From Paenibacillus polymyxa (GTDB lineage: Bacteria; Bacillota; Bacilli; Paenibacillales; Paenibacillaceae), in the NCBI RefSeq assembly GCF_001719045.1, contig NZ_CP015423.1, positions 4,897,501 through 4,961,500 of the forward strand: a stretch of 64,000 bases of DNA, given 5' to 3'. A model generated the notes under the pieces. It saw only the letters and a program-made list of their open reading frames with translations. It searched no databases and had not been told where the DNA came from. Positions 1-9,417 of this stretch are shown in pieces (the first letter of the stretch is position 1; each line of letters opens with the position of its first letter). The position numbers and the translations under genes are program-made.

Positions 1-788
1 TCATTTCCTGTCTCTGTTTCATCTGAAAAGGAAGAAGTCCACCAGTGCCAGCCGTAAAATGCTTTTTGTGGTTTGGCAGCAGGAAGAAACGGACGGGTTG
101 AATATCGGACTGTCTCTGTTTGGATGATCTGCCGTCCTTCCCAGCCTCCTTCGTTCAGATAAAGCCGCCCGAATTTGAGCATGTCCATCGGCCTGAGATG
201 CAGTCCGAATCCACCCGTATGCGTGCCCTGAGGATCGGTCTCCCAATGGTAGCTTTCGATACCGAGCGGTTGGAATAATTGCTGCTCGGCAAATTCAGCA
301 ACTGTTTGTCCAGAAACATTACGTAGTATGGTGGCCAAAAGTTGAGAACAGCCAGAACTGTATTCCATTCGCGTCCCTGGCACATCCGATAATGGCTGTG
401 AAAGCACAAATTGCACCCAGTCTGACGTTTTGCTCATGGTAGGAAAAGAATTTTGCCCGCCAAATTCCGTCCAGTTAAAGCCTGCGGACATCGTCAGCAG
501 ATGTTCAATCGTAATATCACGCTTTCGAGAATCACTATCTGTGGCCAACTGGGGAAAGAATTCGAGGATTGGCGTCTCCGGTTTCGGTCCTCGTTGCTGG
601 TCCATAGCGATACAAACTAATGCAGAAATCACGCTTTTGGTACAGGAATTTATTTTATAGAGTTCGTTAGCAATTTGAGGTTCACGATAATAATTCATGA
701 TCATGTTACCCTGCTGCTCAATAAGGCAGCTGCGGGTTTCCAACTCGTTAAGCACGTGAATAAGCGGATTGAGTTCCAGACTTTTCAT
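1..788 (-). CDS. Serine hydrolase, class C beta-lactamase-like fold (C-terminus beyond window)
   Basis: The frame is open from an ATG at 788 down to the left edge (262 codons visible), so the C-terminus lies outside the window. An AGGAGG-type site sits just upstream (GCCTCAAGGAGGAT on the minus strand). The nucleophile motif SxxK is visible as S48-C-T-K51, and the second motif as Y143-S-S. A long GGFGLHLRPMDMLKFGRLY stretch is typical of the beta-lactamase/6-aminohexanoate-dimer-hydrolase group (COG1680). There is no signal peptide, so it is probably a cytoplasmic esterase or amidase rather than a resistance enzyme. It is divergent from the chemoreceptor gene at 1060. Family call is firm, substrate unknown. 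Confidence 0.85.
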   Translation of the reverse strand, partial: MKSLELNPLIHVLNELETRSCLIEQQGNMIMNYYREPQIANELYKINSCTKSVISALVCIAMDQQRGPKPETPILEFFPQLATDSDSRKRDITIEHLLTMSAGFNWTEFGGQNSFPTMSKTSDWVQFVLSQPLSDVPGTRMEYSSGCSQLLATILRNVSGQTVAEFAEQQLFQPLGIESYHWETDPQGTHTGGFGLHLRPMDMLKFGRLYLNEGGWEGRQIIQTETVRYSTRPFLPAAKPQKAFYGWHWWTSSFSDETETGN

Positions 789-1059
789 GCAGATCCTCCT
801 TGAGGCTTATGGCATACCAATACATAGTATATCATTTAAATAGTCTGAAATTCGAAGGGTACAAACTGAAAACAGTTCATTTACCTAATTTTGAATTTTT
901 TTGTTTTTTGATATTAAAAAAGATATATATGTTCACTGAATAGACACAAATATATTTTAAAATCTATACACTTTTTCTGTTTCATTCAAAAAAACAGTCA
1001 AATAAAACGATATATAGTAAGTTGGACATTTTATTCAGAAATAACTGGGGGACCGATTC

Positions 1060-2778
1060 ATGAATTTAACCATTAAGGCCAAAATGATTCTTAGCGCGAT
1101 ACTGATCCCGAGTGTGATTGCAGCCATGCTGCTGACCAATTACATTTTAAGCGTACATAGTGAGAATGAGTACAAGGATATTATGAATCGTGAAGAGGCT
1201 ATTGCGTATAACTCGAAGTCTCTTCAATTTTTGTTAAACGGTATATCTAATGATGAGCGGGCATATTTGCTAACTCGTGACGAACAGTACGGGCGAGAGA
1301 TCGGAAACAAGCAGAGTGAAGTTGCAAAGTTGCTACAGGAGACAGAAGCTCTGCTTAGTGCAGGTAATGAGGATTCTAAGAAAAAGATGACTGATCTCAA
1401 GACGGGAATTAATACCTATATGAATCAAGTTCATCGTTTACTGACTACAGCGGGGTATCAGAGTACAAGAGATGATGCTTTCCCGCCATTTTCTGATTTG
1501 CTCGATGATTTTGAAAACGAACGGGTGTTGCGCAAGCAACTTGATACTAAGGTAGTAGCCTTTGTCAAAGCTCAAGAAGATATGGTGACGGTGAAAGTAC
1601 AGCAAGCGCACCAAACGATGACGAATACATCCTTGATTACGAGTGTTGTAGGACTTCTAGTTATCATTTACAGTATTTTTCAATCCATCGTGCTGATTCG
1701 TTCCATTCGCCCATTGCACCATATGAATGAGCAGCTGTTGGAAATGTCTGAAGGTGGGGGAGATTTGCGTAGCCGACTGGATATTACGTCCAAAGACGAA
1801 ATCGGTATGATTGCAAGCTCCTACAACAAGCTTATTGAGGGATTCCGCAGTATTATAGTGGATGCGCAGGATACGGCGCGTACATTAACCGTAACCGCAG
1901 AGCGGGTTAGCGTAAGTACAGAGGAAATGAATCAGGCCAATCGTCATACTTCCGGTGTAATGGAAGAGCTAGCGGCTGGTATGGAGCATCAGGTCGATGA
2001 TATTACACAAACTACAGATACCGTGAAAGAGCTAGCCCACGAACTGGAGCATATTGCAGCTACGAGCCAGCAGGTGTACGAGTTATCTGATACAGCCGCT
2101 AAAGATGCAGAAGCAGGAGAACAATCTATAGGTCAGGCTATGCGTCAGATGGAGAAGGTAAGCGAAAGTGTAGACAGCTCTGCACGTGCTGTGCGTTCAC
2201 TTAGTGAACAGGCCGAACAGATTGGCATGATTGGAGCGGTCATTACCGGAATAGCCAAACAGACAGGGATGCTGGCGCTCAACGCGTCGATTGAAGCGGC
2301 AAGAGCCGGAGAGCAGGGCAAAGGATTTGCTGTTGTAGCCTCTGAGGTAAGAAGATTGGCCGAGCAGGTATCAGTTTCAGCAGCAGAAATCACACAATTT
2401 GTGCAAAATATTCAGGAGCATGTTGGAAATGTCGCTTCCAGTATGCAGACCGGTACGGTTGAAGTGCAGTCTGGCGTAAAGGTCATGCAATCTGCAGAAA
2501 CCGCATTTCGTCAGATTGGAAGTTCCATTCAACAGGTCAGCGAACAGATTCACAGTGTAAACCGGTCCGTAGAACAAATGTCCGGCGGTTCCGAGCGAAT
2601 GGTGGAAGCAGTAGAACGTATTCGTGAAGTAGCAGAGCAGTCGGCAGGGGGAACCCAGAGTGTCAGTGCGGCGGCTGAAGAGCAACTGGCTTCCATGGAG
2701 GAAATTGCGTCTTCCATTCATACACTGGCGGATATGTCGCAACTTCTGAATGCAAGGGTCGGTGGATTTAAAGTGTAG
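1060..2778 (+). CDS. Methyl-accepting chemotaxis protein
   Basis: This is a 572-residue transmembrane chemoreceptor. There is one membrane segment near residues 9-29, an extracellular helical region of about 160 residues, a second segment near 188-212, a HAMP domain, and then the long cytoplasmic coiled coil. The conserved hairpin tip reads [20 protein letters not shown] near residues 406-425, the CheA/CheW contact site. The ligand region looks like a four-helix bundle rather than a Cache fold, and its ligand cannot be read from sequence. The start has GGGGGA eight bases upstream. It is transcribed alone, with an AT-rich 271-bp divergent spacer before it. Receptors of this kind feed the flagellar chemotaxis system encoded elsewhere. 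Confidence 0.93.
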   Translation: MNLTIKAKMILSAILIPSVIAAMLLTNYILSVHSENEYKDIMNREEAIAYNSKSLQFLLNGISNDERAYLLTRDEQYGREIGNKQSEVAKLLQETEALLSAGNEDSKKKMTDLKTGINTYMNQVHRLLTTAGYQSTRDDAFPPFSDLLDDFENERVLRKQLDTKVVAFVKAQEDMVTVKVQQAHQTMTNTSLITSVVGLLVIIYSIFQSIVLIRSIRPLHHMNEQLLEMSEGGGDLRSRLDITSKDEIGMIASSYNKLIEGFRSIIVDAQDTARTLTVTAERVSVSTEEMNQANRHTSGVMEELAAGMEHQVDDITQTTDTVKELAHELEHIAATSQQVYELSDTAAKDAEAGEQSIGQAMRQMEKVSESVDSSARAVRSLSEQAEQIGMIGAVITGIAKQTGMLALNASIEAARAGEQGKGFAVVASEVRRLAEQVSVSAAEITQFVQNIQEHVGNVASSMQTGTVEVQSGVKVMQSAETAFRQIGSSIQQVSEQIHSVNRSVEQMSGGSERMVEAVERIREVAEQSAGGTQSVSAAAEEQLASMEEIASSIHTLADMSQLLNARVGGFKV

Positions 2779-2868
2779 CCGCATAAATTCCCACCAATGT
2801 AAACACAATAACATCTGTTGAACGAATTAGAACAGCTGTGTTATTACTTTTGCAAAGGTGGTAACGGG

Positions 2869-4179
2869 ATGCAACAAAATAAAGGGAATCTGCTTGCGTT
2901 AGGTTCCATCCCGCTGATGATGACGCTGGGTAATTCCATGCTGATTCCAGTTTTACCGGAAATCGGACGTAAGCTACATGTAAGCTCTTTTCGGATTAGT
3001 ATGTTGATTACAGTATATGCGGTGGTGGCCATTTTACTGATACCGATTGCGGGCTATCTTTCCGACCGATTTGGCCGTAAGGCGGTGATTGTTCCCTGTC
3101 TGATTCTGACTGTGATTGGAGGGGGGATTTCTGCGGTGGGAGCATGGCTGCTTCACGATTTGGCAGCTTACTGGACCATTATTGCAGGCCGTCTACTTCA
3201 GGGTGCGGGAGCGGCAGGGGCTTTTCCTATAGTCATTCCGCTTGTGGGCGATCTGTACGAAAATGAGGATGAGGCCAGCAAAAACCTAGGGGTAGTTGAG
3301 ACCTACAACACATTTGGTAAAGTGCTAAGTCCGATACTCGGTGCTGCGTTGGGAGCTGTTCTATGGTTTTTGCCATTGGCGGTGATTCCGGGCCTCTGTC
3401 TGATTTCGCTCATTTTAGTGCTTTGGCTGATTCATGTGCCCAAGCGTAAGAACCAACCGATTATGTTTCGAGAATTTGTGGGAAATGTGAAGCAAGTGCT
3501 TGCCGAAAAAGGACGCTGGCTCTATGCTATTTTTGCTATGGGCGGTATTTGTATGTTTGTCATTTTTGGCGTCCTGTTTTACTTATCTGACATACTGGAA
3601 AGTCGTTACAACCTCCATGGAGTGTGGAAAGGTTTTGTGTTAGCCATTCCGCTGATTTCCCTCTGTCTGTGCTCTTATGTAGGAGGCAAGATCATCGGCA
3701 AGCACAAAAAGCGCATGAAGTGGATCGGTTTCAGTGGTTTGGCCATATTGACGATCAGCTTTGCCATTCTCGGATTTTTACAAAATATTTATGCGGTGAT
3801 CGGACTGTTTACGTTAGGGGGCGGCGGAATTGGGCTCGCACTGCCTTGTTTGGATGCCCTGATTACGAAGGGAATTGAAAAAGAGGAGCGCGGAACCATT
3901 ACTTCGTTGTATAGCAGCATGCGCTTCGTCGGGGTGTCACTAGGTCCTCCGGTTGTTTCCTTGCTGCTGGGTCGCAGTGGACATGGTCTGCTCTTTGGCG
4001 TGATGGCCGCAGTGGGAGGCATTGCAGCTCTGCTGATGCTGTTTGCGGTCAGACCCAAGCAGGATGAACCCACAGATGACAAATCCACTGACCCTATGAA
4101 TGTGGATAAGGGGCTAACAGATGTGTCCAGAGAAAAGCCTCTTTCTCCCAAGCTAAGACGCAAAGCTCCTGTGAAATAA
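2869..4179 (+). CDS. MFS transporter (DHA1-type drug efflux)
   Basis: This is a major facilitator superfamily pump, 436 residues with about 12 hydrophobic segments. The loop 2-3 signature is seen as GYLSDRFGRKAV, and motif C-like glycine runs occur around AGRLLQGAGAAGAFP, as in 12-TM proton-driven drug exporters (Bcr/Bmr type). The reading frame runs further upstream to a TTG at 2818, but ATG 2869 is preferred because AAAGGTGG lies seven bases before it. A charged tail of about 40 residues follows the last membrane helix. It ends in a hairpin terminator shared with the convergent MFS gene. The substrate is unknown. Confidence 0.9.
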   Translation: MQQNKGNLLALGSIPLMMTLGNSMLIPVLPEIGRKLHVSSFRISMLITVYAVVAILLIPIAGYLSDRFGRKAVIVPCLILTVIGGGISAVGAWLLHDLAAYWTIIAGRLLQGAGAAGAFPIVIPLVGDLYENEDEASKNLGVVETYNTFGKVLSPILGAALGAVLWFLPLAVIPGLCLISLILVLWLIHVPKRKNQPIMFREFVGNVKQVLAEKGRWLYAIFAMGGICMFVIFGVLFYLSDILESRYNLHGVWKGFVLAIPLISLCLCSYVGGKIIGKHKKRMKWIGFSGLAILTISFAILGFLQNIYAVIGLFTLGGGGIGLALPCLDALITKGIEKEERGTITSLYSSMRFVGVSLGPPVVSLLLGRSGHGLLFGVMAAVGGIAALLMLFAVRPKQDEPTDDKSTDPMNVDKGLTDVSREKPLSPKLRRKAPVK

Positions 4180-4182
4180 GAA

Positions 4183-4226
4183 AAAACACCCGTTGTCCAT
4201 GAAATCATGGCAACGGGTGTTTTTGA
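4183..4226. terminator. Bidirectional Rho-independent terminator
   Basis: AAAACACCCGTTG pairs with CAACGGGTGTTTT around a CCATG/CATGG inner stem, with A-runs on the left and T-runs on the right. It sits between two convergent MFS genes and can serve both. Confidence 0.85.
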
Positions 4227-4270
4227 AAACTGAGCAAGTATAAACTAATATTCAATTGTAAATCATAGAC

Positions 4271-5470
4271 TTACCCTTCTAGAGGGACATGTGTCTTAGG
4301 CTTACGGCTTGCGACGATTTGTATGACATAGATCAGTAAGAACAGTACAATAAACAGCGAGGAGAGACGGTACATCCACGCATAATCACTTGCTTTGGCG
4401 ATAATGCCAAGTATAAGCGCTCCGGCTGCAACCCCAAAATCGAGGGAATTGAGAAACATTCCGTTTGCCATACCCCTCTGTTTAGGAGACACGACCTGAA
4501 TCATCCAGGTTTGCAGGGTCGGCTGCATGACACCAAACCCGATACCGTAGCAAAGAGCAGATATATACATGAAGACATCATTGTGCGCGTAGGAAAGCAG
4601 GATCAGACCGCCAATTAAAAACAGAGAGCCGGGGATGAGCAGTGCTTTTGCCCCCTTTTTGTCATAAATACGGCCCGAGAAGGGACGCACGATCAGCACG
4701 GATACCGCATTAAACAGAAAAAAGTAGGCCGGGTGCGCCAGATTTGCTTCATCCCCGTAAAGCGCCATAAAGCCGAGTAGCCCACCATATGTGATAGACA
4801 TTAGCATGTTCAACAAGGCGGGAATCCATAATTTACGGTTAAATGCCGGTTTTCGCCCTTCTTCCAAAGGAACCATAGGTGGTTCGATGTGCCCCTTAGG
4901 TAGTGTACGAATCAGCCAGTAAGCCAACGGGAATATCACAACAATTACAGCTGCTGTCGTATAGGCAAGCAGGTTGAAACTCCCGTATTGCAGCATCGAA
5001 ATGCCGATGGTTGGCCCAATCGACATCGCTAGACTGGTGGACAGACTAAAGAAACCCATTCCTTCACCGAGACGTTTGGGCGGGATGACGTCAGAGGCCA
5101 TCGTTGGAAAGGCCGTACTACTCATACCGAAGCCGATCCCAAATAACATCCGCATGAGCAGAAGCACTGTAATCGTCGGCGAAACACTGTACCCCAGCGT
5201 TCCTGCCAATGCAAATAGCAGGCCCACGAAGATCAGGGTACTGCGGTGTCCTTTTTCCAGCATACGGGCTGAAAAGAGTCGTGCTGCAATCGCACTTAAA
5301 GCGAATAAAGTGGTAACGAGACTCACCTGAACGGAACTAGCGTGGAATGTATTTTTCACATAAGAAGGAATGGAAGATAGGATCATCTGTAATTCCAGAA
5401 ATAAAAATAAATTGGAAACCGTAAGAACGATAAATTCCTTGGTCCAAAGAGGTTGCTTGCCTTGTTGCAT
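4271..5470 (-). CDS. MFS transporter paired with a MarR regulator
   Basis: A 399-residue, 12-TM major facilitator pump. The LFSARMLEKGHRSTL loop occupies the position of the loop 2-3 motif, and the second half contains RPFSGRIYDKKGAKALL. It resembles the YfmO/YttB-type multidrug exporters. The gene starts one base after the stop codon of the upstream MarR gene, and its GGAGA ribosome site lies inside that gene's end, so the two are translationally coupled and surely one operon. This arrangement suggests the pump exports a compound sensed by the regulator. The substrate is not readable from sequence. Confidence 0.9.
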   Translation of the reverse strand: MQQGKQPLWTKEFIVLTVSNLFLFLELQMILSSIPSYVKNTFHASSVQVSLVTTLFALSAIAARLFSARMLEKGHRSTLIFVGLLFALAGTLGYSVSPTITVLLLMRMLFGIGFGMSSTAFPTMASDVIPPKRLGEGMGFFSLSTSLAMSIGPTIGISMLQYGSFNLLAYTTAAVIVVIFPLAYWLIRTLPKGHIEPPMVPLEEGRKPAFNRKLWIPALLNMLMSITYGGLLGFMALYGDEANLAHPAYFFLFNAVSVLIVRPFSGRIYDKKGAKALLIPGSLFLIGGLILLSYAHNDVFMYISALCYGIGFGVMQPTLQTWMIQVVSPKQRGMANGMFLNSLDFGVAAGALILGIIAKASDYAWMYRLSSLFIVLFLLIYVIQIVASRKPKTHVPLEG

Positions 5471-5471
5471 A

Positions 5472-5927
5472 TTAATCGTTCTCTCCTTGTTTCTCTGATT
5501 CGGTCATGTTGGCGTGAATTTGTAAAAGAGTCTGGCGGAATTGCTTCAGATCGGCCGAGGAAATTCCTTTTACAAAATCGTGATTAGCATCACGTTCGAC
5601 AGGAAGAGTCTCCTTTACAAGCTGTCGACCTGCTTCAGTCAAATGAAGCAAATAGGCCCGACGATCCTGTGGGCTATTGACACGCCGTACCCAGCCCTTC
5701 TTGTCCAACAAATCAATAATTCGAGTCGTGGTAGGCTGGTCCTTCACGGCCTTAGCTGCAATTTCTTTCTGATTTAAACCCTCAGCCTGATAGATTTGGT
5801 ACAGAACCGACCATTGCTCTGGGGAAATATCATAAGGTTTGAGGCGCTGCAAGAGCTGCTGACTCATTTTGCGGTGAGTAATCCCGAGCAACATCCCAAT
5901 GGAACAATCGGGAGGCAAGTTATTCAT
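5472..5927 (-). CDS. MarR family transcriptional regulator
   Basis: A 151-residue winged-helix regulator. The recognition region reads LNQKEIAAKAVKDQPTTTRI and the wing contains SPQDRRAYLLHLT, the conserved D-R-R wing of MarR proteins. ATG 5927 is chosen over an ATG 27 bases upstream because GAAAGGAG lies at the correct distance from it. It is the first gene of a two-gene operon with an MFS exporter, the standard layout of an autoregulated efflux system in which ligand binding releases the repressor. No clear palindrome could be assigned to it in the upstream AT-rich spacer. Confidence 0.92.
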   Translation of the reverse strand: MNNLPPDCSIGMLLGITHRKMSQQLLQRLKPYDISPEQWSVLYQIYQAEGLNQKEIAAKAVKDQPTTTRIIDLLDKKGWVRRVNSPQDRRAYLLHLTEAGRQLVKETLPVERDANHDFVKGISSADLKQFRQTLLQIHANMTESEKQGEND

Positions 5928-6060
5928 AGATACTCCTTTCTGTTTCCCGTACATAAATTACTTTTAAATTAATTAGTTGTTATAACAATTATATGAACAA
6001 CAAGTTATTTTGTCAAAAAAAGTTGTTCAGTGTTTTGGGTTCTGCCATCACTAAAGCCAA

Positions 6061-6094
6061 AATAAAAAAACAGCCCGTAAAATACGGGCTGTTT
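6061..6094 (-). terminator. Terminator of the FSA/transaldolase gene
   Basis: AAACAGCCCGTA and TACGGGCTGTTT form a perfect 12-bp stem around AAA. On the minus strand it is followed by a run of seven T, directly downstream of the aldolase stop codon. Confidence 0.9.
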
Positions 6095-6130
6095 GGGTTG
6101 ATAAAGTATCGTTTTGCCATGACTGGCGAA

Positions 6131-6778
6131 TTAAGCTTTAGGTACAGTTTCCCAGTCCTTCAGGAAGCGTTCGATACCGCTGTCTGTCAGCGGGTGTTTC
6201 CACAGAGAAGGGAGCAAGGAACCTGGAATGGTGGCAATATGTGCACCAGACAGAGCAGCATCTTCTACATGCTTAATATTACGGATGGATGCGGCGATGA
6301 TTTCGGATTTCAGACCATGAATGTCCAAAATTTGTCTCAGTTCACGAATCAGCTTCATACCATCAACAGCAATATCATCCAGACGTCCTACGAACGGGCT
6401 GATAAAAGTAGCGCCAGCTTTGGCTGCCATCAAACCTTGAGCCGCGGAGAAAATCAGTGTTACATTCGTTTTGATTCCGTTCTTGGTCAGCTCGTTACAA
6501 GCGTACAAGCCGTCTTCGGTCATAGGAAGCTTGATAACCACGTTCGGTGCCCACTTGGCGATATCATAAGCTTCTTTGAGCATATCTTCAGCCTTCAGAC
6601 CAATAACCTCAGCACTTACGGGACCTTCAACGATACTGCAAATCTCCTGAATGACTTCCTTGAACACTCGACCTTCTTTAGCGATCAGTGAAGGGTTCGT
6701 TGTTACACCATCAACCAGACCCAAACGTTCAATACGTTTGATTTCTTCAATGTTACCAGTATCCAAGAAAAATTTCAT
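6131..6778 (-). CDS. fsa: Fructose-6-phosphate aldolase/transaldolase (TalC/FSA family)
   Basis: A 215-residue class I aldolase of the short transaldolase family, a TIM barrel using a Schiff-base lysine. The N-terminus [14 protein letters not shown] and the motif [13 protein letters not shown] are diagnostic. The catalytic lysine is K83 in [11 protein letters not shown]. At 215 residues it matches FSA/TalC and lacks the extensions of classical transaldolases. The family transfers dihydroxyacetone units between sugar phosphates in the pentose phosphate pathway. Whether this one acts as transaldolase or fructose-6-phosphate aldolase cannot be settled by sequence alone. A GGAGG-like site (GAGGAAATCAA) precedes ATG 6778. 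It is a single-gene unit with its own terminator. Confidence 0.93.
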   Translation of the reverse strand: MKFFLDTGNIEEIKRIERLGLVDGVTTNPSLIAKEGRVFKEVIQEICSIVEGPVSAEVIGLKAEDMLKEAYDIAKWAPNVVIKLPMTEDGLYACNELTKNGIKTNVTLIFSAAQGLMAAKAGATFISPFVGRLDDIAVDGMKLIRELRQILDIHGLKSEIIAASIRNIKHVEDAALSGAHIATIPGSLLPSLWKHPLTDSGIERFLKDWETVPKA

Positions 6779-6972
6779 TTGATTTCCTCCTCAGGTTTAT
6801 ATAATACATAATACATATCACATGCGATGTACAATAGTTCATTTAAATGTAGCATATTGCACACGTTAAACTTATAATTAGTATGTATTACATTCTTAAT
6901 TGTGACACATTTTAAATTCGAAAACAAGCTGTGTATGATTAAAATTTGATGAATTGTCGGAAGAAGCTGAAA

Positions 6973-6998
6973 TTTACCGATCTATGCTCGGCTATAAT
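6973..6998 (+). promoter_or_regulatory. Possible sigma-A -10 (TATAAT) of the CcpN-like gene
   Basis: TATAAT at 6993-6998 lies 20 bases before the AAGGAGG at 7018. Transcription from it would start near 7005, downstream of every ATG in the frame, supporting the later non-AUG start. The -35 match (TTTACC at 6973, short 14-bp spacing) is weak. Confidence 0.4.
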
Positions 6999-7032
6999 GT
7001 ATACTACCCCACTCCATAAGGAGGTAATCACT

Positions 7033-7674
7033 ATTCAACTGTCTGAAAGACAGCGGGAAATTGTTGAAATTGTCCGGCGTCTGGCACCTGTTACGGGGGA
7101 TAAAATTGCTGAAACACTGGGACTGACGCGTCCGACTCTCCGTTCTGACCTTGCTCTGCTCGTTATGCTCGGGCTGGTGGATGCCAAGCCGAAGGTAGGC
7201 TACCTGCCAGGACGTTACCCCAAATATGATAGTCATATCGGCAACATGCTCAAAAAGCTGACTGTGGCAGATATACTTAGCGATCCGATTTTGATTTCCG
7301 GTGACACGACCGCCTATGATGCGGTGCTGATGTTGTTTCAGCAAAATACAGGCACGCTGATGGTCACAGGGGAGGAGCAGGAGTTCATTGGGATTGTTAC
7401 CCGCAAGGATTTGCTGAAGGTCATGCTGGGGCATACCGATCTTCACACCGTCCCGGTGACTATGGCCATGACGCGCCGGGCCCAAATGATGACGCTTGCT
7501 CCAGAAGACACTTTACTGGAAGCGATATCGAGACTGATTCGGCATCAGGTCAATTGTCTTCCAGTTTTGGACGAGCAATGTAGCTCCTCAACTCCAATTC
7601 GGGGGTTGGTAGGACGGGTTACGAAAACGGATATCATGAACGCCATTCTGAGCTTGACAGAAGAAAAAACGTAA
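7033..7674 (+). CDS. ccpN: CcpN-like HTH/CBS-domain repressor, probable ATT start
   Basis: The protein has an N-terminal HTH (LSERQREIVEIVRRLAPVTG, then LGLTRPTLRSDLALL) followed by two CBS domains. It aligns with Bacillus CcpN (YqzB), which represses gluconeogenic gapB and pckA when glycolytic carbon is present. Upstream ATGs exist in frame (6946, 6997) but have no ribosome site, and 6997 overlaps a TATAAT. A perfect AAGGAGG at 7018-7024 lies eight bases before ATT 7033, which aligns close to the family N-terminus. ATC 7027 is too close to it. Non-AUG initiation with ATT is known for infC. From ATT the product is 213 residues. A TraX-like gene follows after 23 bases, probably in one transcript. 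Confidence 0.78.
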   Translation: MQLSERQREIVEIVRRLAPVTGDKIAETLGLTRPTLRSDLALLVMLGLVDAKPKVGYLPGRYPKYDSHIGNMLKKLTVADILSDPILISGDTTAYDAVLMLFQQNTGTLMVTGEEQEFIGIVTRKDLLKVMLGHTDLHTVPVTMAMTRRAQMMTLAPEDTLLEAISRLIRHQVNCLPVLDEQCSSSTPIRGLVGRVTKTDIMNAILSLTEEKT

Positions 7675-7697
7675 AACATTGAATAAGGGGGGCTTGT

Positions 7698-8318
7698 ATG
7701 TACTGGTTGGCCATGCTGACGATGCTGATTGACCATGTCGGACTTGTGTTTTTTCCGACGGATCCGGCTTGGAGAATTGCCGGCAGGCTTGCTTTTCCAA
7801 TCTACGCGTATGCGCTGTATTTGGGATATATTCATACCCGAGACATACGGAGCTATATGCTCCGTCTACTCGGACTGGCTCTGATATCTCAAGTTCCCTA
7901 TATGCTAGCGTTTGATGTGCTTAGACCGAACGTAATCTGGACGCTATTGGCCTCGTTGCTCACGCTGGCTGCTGCATCCCGCTTGAAGCACTGGACGGCT
8001 GTAACGGTTCTGTACGTCCTTTCAGCTCTGGTTATGGAGCTCAGCCAGATGGATTACGGAGCCTATGGACTGCTGTTGGTTCTCATTTATCGATACACCC
8101 GTTCATATATGATGATTGCAGCCCATTTTATTTTGAACGTAGTGTATGATATAGTGCATCACGCGAATCTCCAACACTTTAGTCTGCTGTCCAGCATTCT
8201 GATCGTATGTTTTGCAACTGGAGAAAACGGATTTTATAATAGGGTACCGCGCTGGTTGTGGCGTAGCTTTTACCCGGTACATCTGGCTGTTATCGCTGCA
8301 ATTCGTATCTGGCCCTAA
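7698..8318 (+). CDS. TraX family membrane protein
   Basis: A 206-residue polytopic membrane protein with six to eight hydrophobic segments. The N-terminus MLTMLIDHVGLVFFP followed by RIAGRLAFPIYAY is the hallmark of the TraX family, named for F-pilin N-acetylation. Chromosomal Bacillota members have no conjugation genes nearby and their role is unknown; they resemble acyltransferase-3 membrane domains. There is an AGGGGGG site before ATG 7698. It lies 23 bases after the ccpN-like gene, so co-transcription is likely. A strong terminator follows. Family call is good; the function is open. Confidence 0.85.
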   Translation: MYWLAMLTMLIDHVGLVFFPTDPAWRIAGRLAFPIYAYALYLGYIHTRDIRSYMLRLLGLALISQVPYMLAFDVLRPNVIWTLLASLLTLAAASRLKHWTAVTVLYVLSALVMELSQMDYGAYGLLLVLIYRYTRSYMMIAAHFILNVVYDIVHHANLQHFSLLSSILIVCFATGENGFYNRVPRWLWRSFYPVHLAVIAAIRIWP

Positions 8319-8335
8319 TCTACATCTTATATAGC

Positions 8336-8386
8336 AAAAGAACCTTTAAAACCACGACATAAATGGTTTTAAAGGTTCTTTTGTTT
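8336..8386. terminator. Bidirectional terminator, 19-bp perfect stem
   Basis: Arms at 8336-8354 and 8364-8382 are perfectly complementary (AAAAGAACCTTTAAAACCA and its complement) with a nine-base loop. It lies between the convergent TraX and polysaccharide deacetylase genes, with T-rich flanks on both sides. Confidence 0.9.
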
Positions 8387-8408
8387 TCTTTATTAAGCTA
8401 GCCAATGT

Positions 8409-9407
8409 TTAGGATACCTTGTTGGGACCTTGGGCAAAAGGAAGTGGGCGAAGGGGAGCACCTTCCTTCATGTATTGCACCAATACTTCTGGAATATTGT
8501 GTATTCCACCTGCATTGACGCGATAGCCGTTCGTTTGCCCTGGCGAGTTAATCCCCCGTTTCACCGTGAACGTAACGTCAATTCCCAAGGAACGGCAAAT
8601 TTCCAGCGTCTCCTTGGTATACCCACCATAAGGGAAGGCAAGTACATTCTGATCATTGTGTAGATGCTTGAACAGCTTCTTGTCAGCCATGCCCAAGTCG
8701 GTATAAACCCGCTGTTTGAACTCATTCTCGGTTTCCATTCGCCCCAGCTTTTTCGAATACACCGGACCCATCAGAAGTGGCTTTTGTTGGGTGCGCGCTG
8801 TGTTGGAGTATCCGTAAGCATGCTGGTCATTGGTATGGTTGTAAAAATCAATACCCTCGACATGCATCTGATGAATTTGATCCCATGTCAGCTTAGGAAT
8901 TCCAATATGTTTGGGATTGCTGATCGTGGACGTGATGAGAAAATTGGTTGCCGGTACCTGGTACTTTTTCAACACAGGAAAAGTGTCCGTATAAAAGGAC
9001 TCATAGCCGTCGTCGAATGTCATAAGTACTGCATTATCAGGAACCTTGGCTTTATGTAAAATAAAGTCCGTATACTCTTTCATCGTGATCCAGTGGAAGC
9101 CGTTAGCTTTCATTTCGTCTAACTGCCTCGTTAAATTACTAAGCTTGAGAGCGCCGGGATCAGGTGGAGTCTTGGTCACCTCATGATACATCAGGACAAT
9201 TACTTTGTTTTGATAATATACTTTATCTGGTGTAGGCGTCAGTGAGAACAAATGGCGTACCAATCGATCTGCATGAGCTGTACGTGTACGATGAGTCCCT
9301 TTAACTGTGGGTGTGTGGTATATGCTACGTGCTTCATACACCAAAATCCCTAAAATAGCCAACAAACTTATGATTAGCAACGTTCTTTTAAAAAAAGTGT
9401 GTTTCAT
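8409..9407 (-). CDS. Polysaccharide deacetylase (NodB/CE4), membrane-anchored
   Basis: A 332-residue exported enzyme. An uncleaved-looking signal anchor occupies residues 8-27 (RTLLIISLLAILGILVYEA). The NodB domain starts at VIVLMYHEV, and the metal-binding motif TFDDGYES lies near residue 131. The later HTNDQHAYG segment fits the His-bearing motif 2. CE4 enzymes remove N- or O-acetyl groups from peptidoglycan, chitin-like oligomers or biofilm polymers at the outer membrane face; the substrate here is unknown. GGGGGA precedes ATG 9407 by ten bases and lies within a long inverted repeat that could hide it (see 9418-9510). It follows the NRPS gene by 119 bp on the same strand. Confidence 0.9.
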   Translation of the reverse strand: MKHTFFKRTLLIISLLAILGILVYEARSIYHTPTVKGTHRTRTAHADRLVRHLFSLTPTPDKVYYQNKVIVLMYHEVTKTPPDPGALKLSNLTRQLDEMKANGFHWITMKEYTDFILHKAKVPDNAVLMTFDDGYESFYTDTFPVLKKYQVPATNFLITSTISNPKHIGIPKLTWDQIHQMHVEGIDFYNHTNDQHAYGYSNTARTQQKPLLMGPVYSKKLGRMETENEFKQRVYTDLGMADKKLFKHLHNDQNVLAFPYGGYTKETLEICRSLGIDVTFTVKRGINSPGQTNGYRVNAGGIHNIPEVLVQYMKEGAPLRPLPFAQGPNKVS

Positions 9408-9417
9408 TGAATGACAT

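Noticed and set aside
960..1059. Sigma-D (flagellar) promoter before the first chemoreceptor
   Set aside because: AACGATAT resembles part of the -10, but no TAAA at the right spacing could be fixed.
7698..8318. Conjugation gene (TraX) as sign of an integrative element
   Set aside because: No other transfer, integrase or att-like sequences are nearby.
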